DNA from: Oxytricha trifallax | Lineage: Eukaryota; Ciliophora; Spirotrichea; Sporadotrichida; Oxytrichidae | Direction: 5' to 3' | Assembly (NCBI GenBank): GCA_000711775.1 | Contig: ARYC01017408.1 | Location: 62,001-126,000, forward strand | DNA: 64,000 nt | In this document: piece by piece, positions 1 through 10,410 of the stretch | Layout of the letters: each line of letters starts with the position of its first letter | How positions within the stretch are numbered: position 1 is the first letter of the stretch | Position numbers and translations under genes: made by a program | Notes under the pieces: model-generated | The model's database searches: none | What the model was told of the DNA's origin: nothing | The model's input: only the letters and a program-made list of their open reading frames with translations

Positions 1-417
1 TATAATATAATTAAAAAACAATTTCAAAAATTTTTTTAATACTTTAGAAGGAACAAACTATTGTTAAATAAATATTTAATTTTCTTTATTATAATTAAGA
101 AAAATTGATAGGCAAATTATTAAATTCAATATAATTATAATAGGACATATTTTTGGCTAATTTTTATAAATTAAAAAAATAAAAAAACTTTTAGCTTTAA
201 ATTTCTTCAAATAATAATTAATTAACTTCTAACAACTAGTATTTAAAATTAATTATAATAGTTATAATTAAATTTCTAATTTAATATTAACAAGTAATAT
301 CTAGCAAAATGTCATATTTAAAATCCCATAATTACTTATGTGTTTTTTATTTTTATTTTGATGAAAAATATGCATATTTTAAAATTAACGAATAACATTA
401 ACTAAAATTTTAACTAA
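1..417. other. AT-rich non-coding stretch
   Basis: Very AT-rich sequence with no reading frame of convincing codon use on either strand under the ciliate code. It ends in the direct repeat that flanks the foldback element to its right. Confidence 0.6.
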
Positions 418-1049
418 GGGGGGGGCGATATCTGAACCTATGCTGCATTATCTGAACCTAATGTATTTAATCATAGTTTAAATATGTTGACCTACATGTT
501 TCTAGTCAATTTAGGGTCGGAGAACACGAATAAACATTATTTGATAACGAGGGATCACTCTAAAGAGTAGAAAAACTTAGAATGAGTATCTGTTTTATTA
601 TAAAATCTTACATAATTTTTATCTTTGTTTTACATGTTTTTTTATTTAATTTATTTATTTTAAACTATAGAACATACACGAGTAGTTATTAATGACACCA
701 GTCAAGATAATGAGATTCCATATGTACTAAAATTTTAGCAGAGTAAGTATATAACTCATAGCAAAATATGTCATTAATAACTACTCGTGTAAGTTCTATA
801 GTTTAAAATAAATAAATTAAATAAAAAAAACATGTAAAACAAAGATAAAAATTATGTAAGATTTTATAATAAAACAGATGCTCATTCTAAGTTTTTCTAC
901 TCTTTAGAGTGATCCCTCGTCATCAAATAATGTTTATTCGTGTTCTCTGACCCTAAATTTGACTAGAAACATGTAGGTCAACATATTTAAACTATGATTA
1001 AATACATTAGGTTCAGATAATGCAGCATAGGTTCAGATATCGCCCCCCC
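418..1049. mobile_element. Foldback (long inverted repeat) element with G/C-run ends
   Basis: The two halves are near-perfect reverse complements: the left arm (about 418-694) starts with eight G then CGATATCTGAACC, and the right arm (about 769-1049) ends with GGTTCAGATATCG then seven C. About 75 bp of unpaired sequence lies between them. AACTAA sits just left of the element (412-417) and again just right (1051-1056, after one extra A), as expected of a target-site duplication. No protein is encoded. This looks like a non-autonomous MITE or foldback transposon of the germline; the family is unknown to me. The high arm identity suggests recent insertion or gene conversion between the arms. Confidence 0.8.
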
Positions 1050-1056
1050 AAACTAA

Positions 1057-1597
1057 GCTATACATTTATGTTAAATTTATTTTATAAAATTTTATTTTAT
1101 ATTTTAATCATTAAGATAAATAATGTTAAATTTAAGATTTATTAAAAAGCCCCTCTATATTATAAAATTCATTTTACAACTAAATTATTTTTTATAATTT
1201 TGATTTATTATTGTTTCACATACTAATTTTTTTAACTTAATTTTTGTTATTAAAAAAATGTTTCTCTGCAACAACATATAATTATCTTATCATTTCTTAT
1301 ATATGACTTTTTTAAAAAAATATTATACTAAAAGGAAGGTAATTTTACCATTAGTTATTTAAAAAATTTCACTTATTTTTAATTTTAATAAATATTAATC
1401 TTGAGATATTTTTATTTAAAAAACAGATAAATTTACCCGTTCTTAAGAAATAATGCAAATTTTTTTTACTCAAATCTTTTTTATTATTTTCTTATAGAAT
1501 TTATAAACAAAATTTTCTTTTAAGAAATGCTATTTTTATTAAGATTATAGAGATAAAAGTAGTATTTTAACCAACTCTTAAAATATAAATGCCTAAA
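1057..1597. other. AT-rich non-coding stretch
   Basis: No gene seen. Homopolymeric A and T runs dominate and no frame shows codon-like composition. Confidence 0.5.
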
Positions 1598-1773
1598 ACA
1601 TCTAATATTAAATATTGGGGGCAATTATTAGCAAGTAAGAAAAGATGCCAAAGAAGCCACAGATCAGGAAATTAAAAGTAGAAGTTCTTTGCCTCAAGAT
1701 TTGGCTTCTCTTTAATCAAAGATGTTAATTTAGTAAGCTCATGAAAAGTCGCTATCTGATTTCGAAAAAGGAG
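1598..1773 (+). CDS. Coding segment of an unidentified Q-rich protein (partial)
   Basis: With TAA/TAG as Gln a frame reads ...KEATDQEIKSRSSLPQDL, then QSKMLIQQAHEKSLSDFEKG up to about 1772, where a GTAAGT sequence follows. The composition (E, K, S, Q) is that of a coiled-coil or disordered protein and unlike the surrounding AT-only DNA. A second frame beginning with ATG at about 1591 is also open, so the exact frame is not certain. I do not recognise the protein. It is probably one MDS or exon of a plus-strand gene continuing at 2243-2407. Neither a start nor an end could be fixed. Confidence 0.45.
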
Positions 1774-1799
1774 TAAGTATCATAATATATATATATAAT

Positions 1800-2056
1800 A
1801 ACAATAATAATTAGATCACATTGAGGTCTCTGGGGACCCCCGATCTCGTTTGCTTTTTAGTGCAAATAAGGGACTAGCCCTATAATTAAGTTGGAGATTC
1901 TCTCCTGTATACTGAGTTTCATCTTCTTCTGTTGTTTCTTCTTTTTCCTCCTCTGTTCTTTCCTTTTCCTCTCATGTTTCTCTTGTTTCCTCTCTTTCTC
2001 CCTTTCTTGGGTCTGGCGTGTAGTATCTGGACTGTGTCTCCCATGTCTTTGAAATT
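1800..2056 (-). other. GC-richer block with an open minus-strand frame, function unknown
   Basis: This block is clearly less AT-rich than its surroundings. On the minus strand it reads as a highly basic, glutamate-rich helix-like sequence (many KER and RKK clusters); on the plus strand the frame of the preceding coding segment also stays open through it. It is flanked on both sides by the similar strings GAAAAAGG and TCATAATATATATATA, so it looks like an insertion between short repeats. No family recognised. Confidence 0.3.
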
Positions 2057-2071
2057 GAAAAAGGTGTCATC

Positions 2072-2104
2072 ATAATATATATATATATATATATATATTA
2101 TATG
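2072..2104. repeat. (AT)n microsatellite
   Basis: Uninterrupted AT dinucleotide repeat next to the GC-richer block. A shorter TA run lies at about 4104-4128. Confidence 0.9.
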
Positions 2105-2242
2105 ATGCTTTTTGTTAAAATTAAAGTTTAATTTACTCAGTTTTCAAATAAATTATATTAAAGTAGCTTTGGTGGAAAAGCTGAATTAGGTGACGTAAAA
2201 TCATATAAAAAAATATAAATTTGATTATAATTTTAAATTTAT

Positions 2243-2407
2243 AATGAATTTTATTGTGAATAGACTGGCAGTAAGACCTTATTGCAAGACAAAACTCACA
2301 ATTTAGGAAGTTTGTCACAATAGTAATACACGAATCAAAATGAGTTACTCGAGGGCAAGAATTTATAGGATTAATAATAATAGGATCTAAATAAAAGAGA
2401 TTATTGA
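2243..2407 (+). CDS. Coding segment of an unidentified Q-rich protein (partial)
   Basis: Under the ciliate code the frame reads NEFYCEQTGSKTLLQDKTHN, followed by GSLSQQQYTNQNELLEGKNL and a run of glutamines, ending at TGA 2405-2407. Immediately after it another frame (EIIELEEIMQQFQFQ) stays open to about 2460, so a small IES or the real stop lies near 2400. The glutamines are encoded by TAA, TAG and CAA, typical of genes in this window. Possibly the same gene as the segment at 1598-1773. Confidence 0.5.
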
Positions 2408-3129
2408 ACTTGAAGAGATAATGTAATAATTTTAGTTTCAAAGTAGTAACAAATGCCTGAATTAGTGAGTAAATAAAAACGGAAATGGATTGAAATTCAA
2501 GATTATAATGATGGTTTGTTTAAAAATAATGAATCAAAGTTAATTATTATCAAAAAAAGTAGAAATTTAATCCTTAATTTTATATTTACTCAATTCATTA
2601 TTGGATATTATATACAAATCACATAAATTCTTGACATAAATAATAATAATATTTTATCTTTTTGTCTACATAATAATAAATTTATTTATAAATATTTTTA
2701 TTTTAAAAATTAAAGATAATAATGTGAATTGTTATATAAAACATAAGTAAGAATTAAATAGCTTGCAAATGTTAATTATAAAATAAAAGAATTTGCAACA
2801 TAATGTGAATCATGATTAATATAGCTTGCAATAATTTAGTTTATTAGACTTAATTTATGGAACAATATAATTATATTTAAATTTAGGGTGTACTAATTTC
2901 ATATTATTTCCACTTTCAATTAATTTAATTGACAAATTGTTTGTAATAAAATAAAATAAGCCCAATTTCCTTGTTTGAATAATTTATTCAAAACATACTT
3001 GCTAGTCTTTAATTAAGCAAAAAATATATATTCTTAAAATTTAGAAATATATATTTATATATAAATAATTTTGTACATAAAAATCATAGTATTTATATAG
3101 AAGTAATTTATTTATAGCAAAAAGAAAGA

Positions 3130-3962
3130 ATGTCACTGAACCAATTCGATTTAGCGTAAAGCACCAACCCTGCTACTAATTAGAATGCTCTAAAAAGTGG
3201 ACTGCAATAATCTTCTGAAATTCAAGGATAAGCATAAGTTAGTGTATTTATTTTAATAATATATATTTAATAAATAAAATCAACATTTTTGGGTGATTTT
3301 ATGTGATTTTATGTGAATTTAAAATTAAAATTATTCCAATTATTTTAATAATTTATTTCGATAATTCTAAAAATTAATCTAATCAATTAGTAAACTAATC
3401 TTAACTTAATTTCTTACACATGATAAATTATACTCGTAATAAAATAAATGAATAGCTTAAGAGAATTATTTTAGAAACTTAAAATTTAATTTAAACAAAA
3501 AAATTATATTAAACTCAGTATAATGAAACAATTAAAAGAAACAAGGATTAAAATATATTTTCAAATTGTTTACCAAATAAATATGATTAATACAAAATTA
3601 TATAGAAATTTTAAAACATTTATTCCTATGAATAATTACAAATAAATTAATTAAATATTAAATTCATTAAGAATTCATTGAAAGTATACGTTTTATAGAT
3701 ATAAAGAATTATTATTTATTAGTGCGTCTGGTTAAAATGCTTAAGTTTAAAAGTAAGATCAGAAAAGGGATTCAGGAAGATAAAATCAATCCCAAAATTA
3801 ATATAATACATATATTAACATTAATGTACAAGACAAATAATTATAACCATAATAATAGCCATAATAATAACCATAATAATAACCATAATAATAACCATAA
3901 TAATAACCAGCAGTCATTATCGAAATTAAACCATAAATTATTATGTAAAATATTAATTATTT
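3130..3962 (+). CDS. Q-rich protein with PQQQ tandem repeats (5' part)
   Basis: ATG 3130 opens MSLNQFDLAQSTNPATNQNA and runs to a pointer TTAGTG at 3239-3244. The frame resumes after the second TTAGTG (3719-3724) as SASGQNAQVQKQDQKRDSGR and passes into a run of PQQQ units. The 12-bp units at about 3846-3908 (CCATAATAATAA) look like junk until TAA is read as Gln. The deleted segment is 480 bp and the junction is in frame. The frame continues to about 3960 and fades into AT-rich DNA, so further MDSs are expected downstream; the segment at 7279-7515 is one candidate but I could not find a matching pointer. No homologue recognised. Confidence 0.6.
3245..3724 (+). other. IES, pointer TTAGTG
   Basis: Direct repeat TTAGTG at 3239-3244 and 3719-3724. 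Excision joins ...QVS to ASGQNAQ in frame with the PQQQ repeats. An alternative GT-AG reading (GTGTAT...TTATTAG) would shift into a frame without the PQQQ repeat, so the IES interpretation is preferred. Confidence 0.65.
3846..3908 (+). repeat. 12-bp coding tandem repeat (PQQQ)
   Basis: About five copies of CCATAATAATAA in the reading frame of the Q-rich gene, giving proline followed by three glutamines in the ciliate code. Confidence 0.8.
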
Positions 3963-4189
3963 GATATTTTTTATTAATATTTATTATAAAACCCCAAGAG
4001 TAAAATTTGAATTAATTGTGAATTTGAATTTTAAATAAATCTATTATTTTAATTATTATAATACACTTTTTGTAGCTTTCAAATATAATTAACATAGTAC
4101 AATGTATATATATATATATATATATATAGGCCTTAATCAAAAAATAGAAAGCTACCAAATTATTAAGAGTGATTTGATTAAATTTTATT

Positions 4190-5880
4190 TATCCTTATCT
4201 CCTAAAATTATAATAATTTTGCCTTCGGTCCACTGTTCGCATGATCAGTACTAATAACCAAGTCACACCAACCATCATCAACTTCTTCTCCCCATCGCCA
4301 GTCGAGCTAGATCTGCGGGTCCTGCCGCCCAACCTTCGGGCCCTCCTCTTGCCAACACACATACCAGAGTTTGACATTTTTAAGATAAGACTAAGATGCT
4401 TATTGGACAATATAACCGTTGAGAAGAGATGTAAGAAAGAGATAATCAACTTAGCTTCAACCATCTTTGGCGACGACGTTACTACCTATTACCAGGAGAT
4501 GGTGGACTCTATAATACAGCAACACACTACAGTTCACAAGCTAACATTCCTGGAAGATGATGCCAATTAGAGTAAGATAGAGACAGAGGAGACGATGGAT
4601 GCTACTATCTGAGATGCTACAAAAGATCAAAGAGATGGGAGACGCGCCCAATGCTAGAGGTGGGGGCCCTATTCAATACGAAAAGACATATACTTTATTG
4701 ACAATGGAAGAAAACACAATCGATGCGACATTACCACTTCCTAATTATAACTAACTGGAGATGACACCCTCAGCAGGTCCTAGTAGAGGATGTGCAGATC
4801 CTTCACCAAGGTACTCATCACCGGGCGACTTATCTCCGGACATGAGCAATAAACTAAGCATCCCACTAAAACAAATTTAACTAAAAAATAAATAAATAAT
4901 AAATACCAAACCAACCCACTAATAACTGCTAGACAAGAAGTTGCCAAATAAACCAACAAATTCAAATCCAACGGACATCCAACTCCAAGAAACGTACATC
5001 AAGGCGACCACAGATCAGAAGCACCTCCAGAACTACTACCTAACGACGCTATCACTACTTAAAACAGCGGAGAGAAGAGAGCAAGATGCCTAGAGGAGCA
5101 GGTGAATTTGATTATGCTTGGTCTAGACGCCATTAAACGGTCGAAGGAGTCTCGACTTAAGGATGATACGGATACTCAAAAATGCTGCAAGCACAAACAG
5201 ATGAGGACTAGGTTATTCCAAAAAACTAGATACAAGAAGCATTCACGGTACTGCCTGCTGAAGCCCGAGGTTAACGGCTACATTTCAACATCTATCAGCA
5301 AGCTACGACCCCTTGTGCAGAGGCTCTTCAATGCAACCAACGATGGAATGGCCAATCAAATTTATAAACTATTCAATGACACTCTTTAAACCAACACCTT
5401 CTTCAAGCGTACTCCCATGATTGTACAGGGGTAGAGAAAAGCTTTTAAAACCAGAGGAATCCGCCAGTAGAAATCTCTCCTCATGCAGACGAAATCTTAA
5501 CCACTCAATAAATGAAAACGAGGAGGGCCATTTTTATCTTGAGACTGGCACCCAATCTACTGCCAACTGGCACTCAACCCCTCTTGTTGATAGACATTGC
5601 GCCTTCCATCGCAGCAGCTACACCAATAGCGTCCTGTAGAAGCTTAACGTACCCATACTCTTCCTGGGCCCCTACCAGTACGACATGGCTCCAGTGGAAA
5701 AGGCATTCAGGTTCATTAAGTCCCGCGACCTCAACCCCATGCTCTTGCCTGTCTCTACGAAGGAAGTTTACCTCCCTTAATAAGCTATAGGAGGCAGCTG
5801 TGGCGCTATGCGCAAGCCCTGGGTGTACAGCTCTCACCGCCGCGTTCGCATGCTATTTGGTCGATGCCATGAGGCATCTG
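4190..5880 (+). mobile_element. Decayed DNA transposon: DDE (IS630/Tc1-like) transposase remnant
   Basis: A GC-richer island. Near its end one frame reads FHRSSYTNSVLQKLNVPILF followed by LGPYQYDMAPVEKAFRFIKS and RDLNP (about 5595-5745). A hydrophobic strand, a proline-rich turn, then APVE and F..IK is the signature of the C-terminal catalytic part of DDE_3/IS630-Tc1-type transposases; the E of APVE would be the third acidic residue and the D of VDRH the second. Upstream, 4241-4612, about 4617-5095 and about 5091-5515 are open in different frames, and the text of one continues in the next (ERREQDAQ, then EEQVNLIM), so this copy carries at least two or three frameshifts. Ciliate TBE and Tec elements encode transposases of this superfamily, but I see no C4A4 telomere-like ends here and cannot assign it to them. 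No terminal inverted repeats were found, so the limits are approximate. Confidence 0.65.
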
Positions 5881-5890
5881 AGCTTGCAGG

Positions 5891-6836
5891 ATGTCTGATA
5901 CTGTAATTGATTCTGGTTTTGGACACTCAATCTTTGAAATCACGAATCACCCATTCCCCATTTAACTTGCCAAATCGTGACCATTAGTATTCGACGTTTA
6001 TCTCAGTCTGGGAAACAATTGTCTGTGTCGTAGATTAGAGGACGATGCGTCTTTTCAAGGGCTCTCGAATGACAATCTTTGCTGGTCCCCATTTGCGTTT
6101 TTACCCTCAAATTCATCTGCAACACTGATTGGGTAAGTTAGGCAAACTTTTAGTATTAAAATATTTAATAGGCCAATTTAAGTTTAATTCCCAATATTTA
6201 AAATCTAATACGCCCTATTATTAATATAATTTATTTTAAAAATTAAACTTTGAGATTAGTAATGGAGCAGAAGCAAAAGAAAAGGGGATCATGAAGGCTA
6301 CTTATTGCTGGTTTGAATTTGTCTGCAGGTATTTTGAATTCTTGAGATGGGAAAAGGATTTGCCCTCCTATGAAAGCATAATCGAGAGATTTGAAGTTCA
6401 TCCTGAGGATCATGAAGATCTCCTGTTCGCTTGGCATTGGACTAGGTCCATGGCAGCATCATACTAGTTGAAGGGCATTTCCCAAGAAGTGAGGGAGGAC
6501 CTCGTCGCGACCAATCTCAACGACTTCAATGCCCAACCCAGCCAGGCCCAGGTGGACCTCGTCAACGCCGAAATCTAGAAGCCTAAGAGGGTAAGCCAGG
6601 ACAAGGTGCACTCGGGGCTGCAGGCAGTCTACAACGCAAACCCCTGGGCACCCCGCGTTATCATTGATCACTTCTCCAACGTGTGGGAAAAGGAGGAGAC
6701 AGACCAGCTCAGACATTGGTATTTGTAGGAGATTGTGTTCAAGAACGACATCAAGGCCAGTGTGGCAGGCAGCTCAACCATGACCAGAGAGGAGAAGAGG
6801 TACTACGACAAGATTTGCAAGATCGTTGATTCATGA
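5891..6836 (+). CDS. Unidentified 272-codon frame with one intron and one in-frame TGA
   Basis: ATG 5891 opens MSDTVIDSGFGHSIFEITNH; TGA interrupts the frame at 5978-5980 and the same frame continues as PLVFDVYLSLGNNCLCRRLE. A GT-AG intron (6133-6259) joins ...SNSSATLIG to NGAEAKEKG, and the frame runs through TYCWFEFVCRYFEFLRWEKD and a charged, W-rich C-terminal half to TGA 6834-6836. Codon use and GC content match the transposase island just upstream, so it may be a second gene of the same element, or a host gene with a sense codon mutated to TGA. The product is about 31 kDa, soluble-looking, with no signal peptide or membrane helix. I do not recognise a domain. Without accepting the TGA, the usable frame starts after 5980. 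Confidence 0.6.
6133..6259 (+). other. Spliceosomal intron (GT-AG, 127 bp)
   Basis: The donor GTAAGT follows ATTGG, the acceptor GATTAG precedes TAATGG, and the interior is AT-rich. Removal joins ATT GGT AAT GGA in frame between two stretches of clearly coding composition. Confidence 0.7.
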
Positions 6837-7278
6837 TAATATATTTAGACAAGCATTTGATTTATTGTTGATTCATTTCACATTCATAAAATTCGATCAA
6901 ATTTTACTCTTGGGGTTTTATTAAAAAACCACCAGGAGAAAAACCTCAATAAGATTAACAGGTTGATAATAAATAACAAGAGACTTCTTATTAATTTTAA
7001 ATTTGATATAAATAATAAAAATCAAAATATAAAAGTGATTATCTTGATTTTGTATACCATTTGAATATTCTAATAATAATAGATGTTTTTTCGATGTTTT
7101 TAATGAAAAAATCAATTTATTTCTTAATTATAAAAATAAAAAAAATATTTTATTTTTTTCAAATGTTTTTATTTTCCAGAAATGAGTTTAAAAGTTAAAA
7201 ATGCCAAAAAATAAATATATTAAAACCTCTTATAAATCTTATTATCTCTATAAAAATTAAAAGCTATATAAATTTTAT
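6837..7278. other. AT-rich non-coding stretch
   Basis: No gene seen. Composition drops back to strongly AT-rich immediately after the stop codon of the preceding frame. Confidence 0.5.
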
Positions 7279-7515
7279 AAGACCAATAAATCCAATGCTT
7301 CTCCATAGACAAAACCAGGATCAGAATCTTAAGATATTAAGGATTCACCAATCTCAAGCAATACCTTAAACCCAAGTCCCGGAGAGTGCGGTAATAACCT
7401 AAAATAAGACGATTTGGCATAAAAAGCTGAAGACATGAACTAGAAAATTAATTAATGTGACATGGAAGCATAAGCAAGAAACTTATGTTTGATAAGAGAC
7501 ATACACGATATATGA
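7279..7515 (+). CDS. Coding segment of an unidentified protein (partial)
   Basis: The frame reads NASPQTKPGSESQDIKDSPI, then NTLNPSPGECGNNLKQDDLA and an E/Q/N-rich tail to TGA 7513-7515. The codon mix (P, S, G, D, E) differs from the AT-rich flanks. The last dozen residues may already be IES. It could be the 3' part of the Q-rich gene starting at 3130, which would place the transposon island inside a 3.3-kb IES, but the junction could not be shown. Confidence 0.5.
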
Positions 7516-8254
7516 AGAAATTTAGCATTGATTTAGATGATTTAGTATAATTATTAGGTAATTCATGATTATTCTGGAATAATGATAAAAAAGTAAAATA
7601 TGATTTAAAAAATCAATGAGTCAAGTAAAATAAGTGCACGAATCTTGATTATTTTTAATTATCTTTTATATAAAGCAACATATTTTACAAAAATACTGTT
7701 TTTTAAATTTAAACTTAAATACTATAGTTTTCTGAATTTCTAGAGTTCAATTTTAAAATTCAAAATTGAATTGAAACATAAATTTTTAGATTTTAATTTG
7801 TAATTAGTTATCAAATTTGAAGTATTTGTAATCCAGATAGAATTTATAAATAAAAAATAAATCTTTTGAAACTTAAAATAGTATTAAATAAGAAATTAAA
7901 AGTTGTCGAGATTTTTTATTAAAACAATTAAATAAAAAAAAATGAATTGAAAAGATTGATTAACTAAATTGAGAATTTTTTTTCATATTTATTGAGTTAT
8001 TCATTTTTTTTAAGTAATATTTATTATAAATCCGCTAGAGAATCAAGATAGCAAATAGATTAAATTTTAATGGTTATTAAACAAAAAATTACTCAGTAGA
8101 TCATTACCTTAAGTCTGCTAGTTTAGCAATTAGTATAATTATTTCCAATATTATCAGAATCAGAGAATAATAAAAATAGAAAATTTTTATAAACTGGCTA
8201 ATAAAGACCATATTAAATTAATATTAATTAATCATAATTAAATTATTTGGATAG
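7516..8254. other. AT-rich non-coding stretch
   Basis: No gene, RNA or repeat could be supported. Confidence 0.5.
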
Positions 8255-9185
8255 TACCTGTCTCACACCCCCCCAATAATTTTATAGTAAAAATAAAAAC
8301 AGTAATTATATCACCACCAAATTTGTGTCAAAAATCACGAATTTAATAATTAAAAATCTTTTTGGAAACACTCTGAGGTAATATGGCTTTGAAAATTTAT
8401 TGATTTATCATAAAATTACTTATATTTATAGTTGCTATTATAATAATTTTTTGTGATATTTTTTCTCCAATGACTTTCACTTTTTATCTTATAATTTCAT
8501 TTGTCCAGAAACTAGCTGACAACATATTCTTGTATTTGGAGTGAAAAAACATTATTATTGGAGAAATACATTTGAATTTCGAAAATTAAATTAATAATAG
8601 ATCAAAATCGTGGCAGTTAAAGTTGCCCAATTTAAACGATCTTGGTCTCATTCGATAGAGAATTAAAAATTAGCTGGGGTATAATTTAATGAATCTAGAG
8701 GTGTTTAATTAAAATGAAGTAATCTCACTCCAGGGATGCAATAAAATAGTACCGCCAATAGTAAATTCCAGCTAATTTTTAATTCTCTATCGAATGAGAC
8801 CAAGATCGTTCAAATTGGGCAACTTTAACTGCCACGATTTTGATCTATTATTAATTTAATTTTCGAAATTCAAATGTATTTCTCCAATAATAATGTTTTT
8901 TCACTCCAAATACAAGAATATGTTGTCAGCTAGTTTCTAGACAAATGAAATTACAAGTTAAAAAGTGAAAGTTATTGGAAAAAAAAATCACAAATAATTT
9001 TTATAAAAGCAACTATAAATATAAGTAATTTTATGATGAATAAAAAAAATTTTAAGCCATTTTACCTCAGACTGTTTCCAAAAAGATTTTTAATTATTAA
9101 ATTCGTGATTTTTGACACAAATTTGGTGGTATTAATATTACTGTTTTTATTTTACTATAAAAACAGTAGGGGTGTGAGACAGGTA
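8255..9185. mobile_element. Foldback element, long copy (family shared with 28903-29325)
   Basis: The ends are TACCTGTCTCACACCCC (from 8255) and its reverse complement (to 9185), and the two arms pair over about 400 bp each around a core near 8690-8765. The arms contain CGATCTTGGTCTCATTCGAT and GATAGAGAATTAAAAATTAG; nearly the same strings occur in the shorter foldback at 28903-29325, so both belong to one family. No protein-coding frame. The arms differ by scattered substitutions and small gaps, suggesting an older insertion than the element at 418-1049. No clear target-site duplication was seen. Confidence 0.8.
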
Positions 9186-9561
9186 CCCCCCAAAACTTAA
9201 TTATAAATATTGATTTATATACAGACAAGGATTTTTTATTCTTCAATAATTATCTTATTAAGACTATATAAAAATAAGATATATATATATCTATGAGAAT
9301 AATTTGTATTTATAGTTAAAATTTTAGAGGTAATTTAATTAAATTCTAAATCCAATTACTTGTTAGTGCTTTATTTTATTGAAATAAGTAATTATAAATA
9401 AGAACTTTTAGGTACAGGGTTTTATAATTTTTATTTTTATTGTGAAATATTAATAAAAATTCTTAAACTGATTTGCTATTTATAAATAAAAGATAAAAAT
9501 TAATTGAGCTAAATTTAGCTCTTAATAAACTTTAATCTAAAACAAGATTTCCCCATATATA
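9186..9561. other. AT-rich upstream region
   Basis: No gene seen. It begins with CCCCCCAAAAC directly beside the foldback element and ends just upstream of the small gene at 9562. Confidence 0.5.
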
Positions 9562-9996
9562 ATGTCAAACAACCCACACAGTAAAGATTCAACATTTAGA
9601 AGCAACCTCGATCAATATAATAGAGGTGAGTATGATGCCACTTCAATCCAAGGAGATCTCTCTAAAGGTGGAAGTTTATTATAATAATACTAATCATTTT
9701 ATAAACCCTTAGACCCATTCATGTCAGAATTAATGCATGCATTGTTTTTTAAATGAAGCGGCAAAGGTAGCGTAGATTAATTACTAAATGCACCTATTAT
9801 AAAGAAAGAAATAGTGCCTGAGAAGACTCTAATAAAATAACATAATCTTGGCTAAGGAGAGGACTTCCCAGGGCTAGAACAATTAGAGAAAGACCCTAAC
9901 AGAGAGAAATAACTTAATGCTGCTAAGGATGTGCAAAAACCAATTGGAGGCATGAACAGAGGTGTCTACGGAGATAAGACCATGTCAACTCATTGA
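9562..9996 (+). CDS. Small hydrophilic protein, unidentified
   Basis: ATG 9562 opens MSNNPHSKDSTFRSNLDQYN and the frame runs to an in-frame TGA at 9754-9756; the same frame then continues as GKGSVDQLLNAPIIKKEIVP to TGA 9994-9996 (...GGMNRGVYGDKTMSTH). The codon use on both sides is alike, so a very short segment containing the TGA must be removed. A GT-AG segment of 15 nt (9744-9758) or a 12-15 bp IES would both keep the frame. The product would be about 139 residues with no membrane segment or signal peptide. The tail, rich in D, E, K and G with PIGGMNRGVYGDK, looks conserved, but I cannot name the family. Confidence 0.65.
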
Positions 9997-10410
9997 GGGC
10001 ACTATTAAAGCTATAAATTAGATATTTGAAATTAATTAAATATTTCAAAGATTTCACATTATAATGGGTGAACCCTGTCTGGTCATTAAATTAGTGATCC
10101 TGAGTTCTTAAAGATAAATATTCTATACTGGTGCAAAAATCATAAATATTTAGTGAAAAGAGATCTAAAGACTGTTATTCTATTAATATTTTACTAAATA
10201 ACAAACTCAGGATTTACTTAAAATAACATTAACTGTATTACTTACATAATAATTATATATTAATTACAGAGAGAATTTGTTTCTATTAATTTCTAGAATT
10301 TAAATTAATTTCTTAATTTACACATATCTTATTATTCCTTAGTGTAATAAATAGAAATAAACTAGGTTTAATTAATAATAGTTTAATATTTAAAAAACAA
10401 TTTAGTCTTC

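Noticed and set aside
2133-2441. Minus-strand 102-residue reading frame
   Set aside because: The plus strand of the same stretch gives a better Q/N/E-rich coding text in the ciliate code.
5512-5790. Separate 92-residue protein
   Set aside because: Overlaps the transposase text in another frame; the DDE-like frame has the recognisable motif.
4190-6840. TBE or Tec transposon
   Set aside because: The DDE-like text fits the superfamily, but no C4A4-type terminal inverted repeats flank the island and no complete gene set was seen, so only the superfamily level is claimed.
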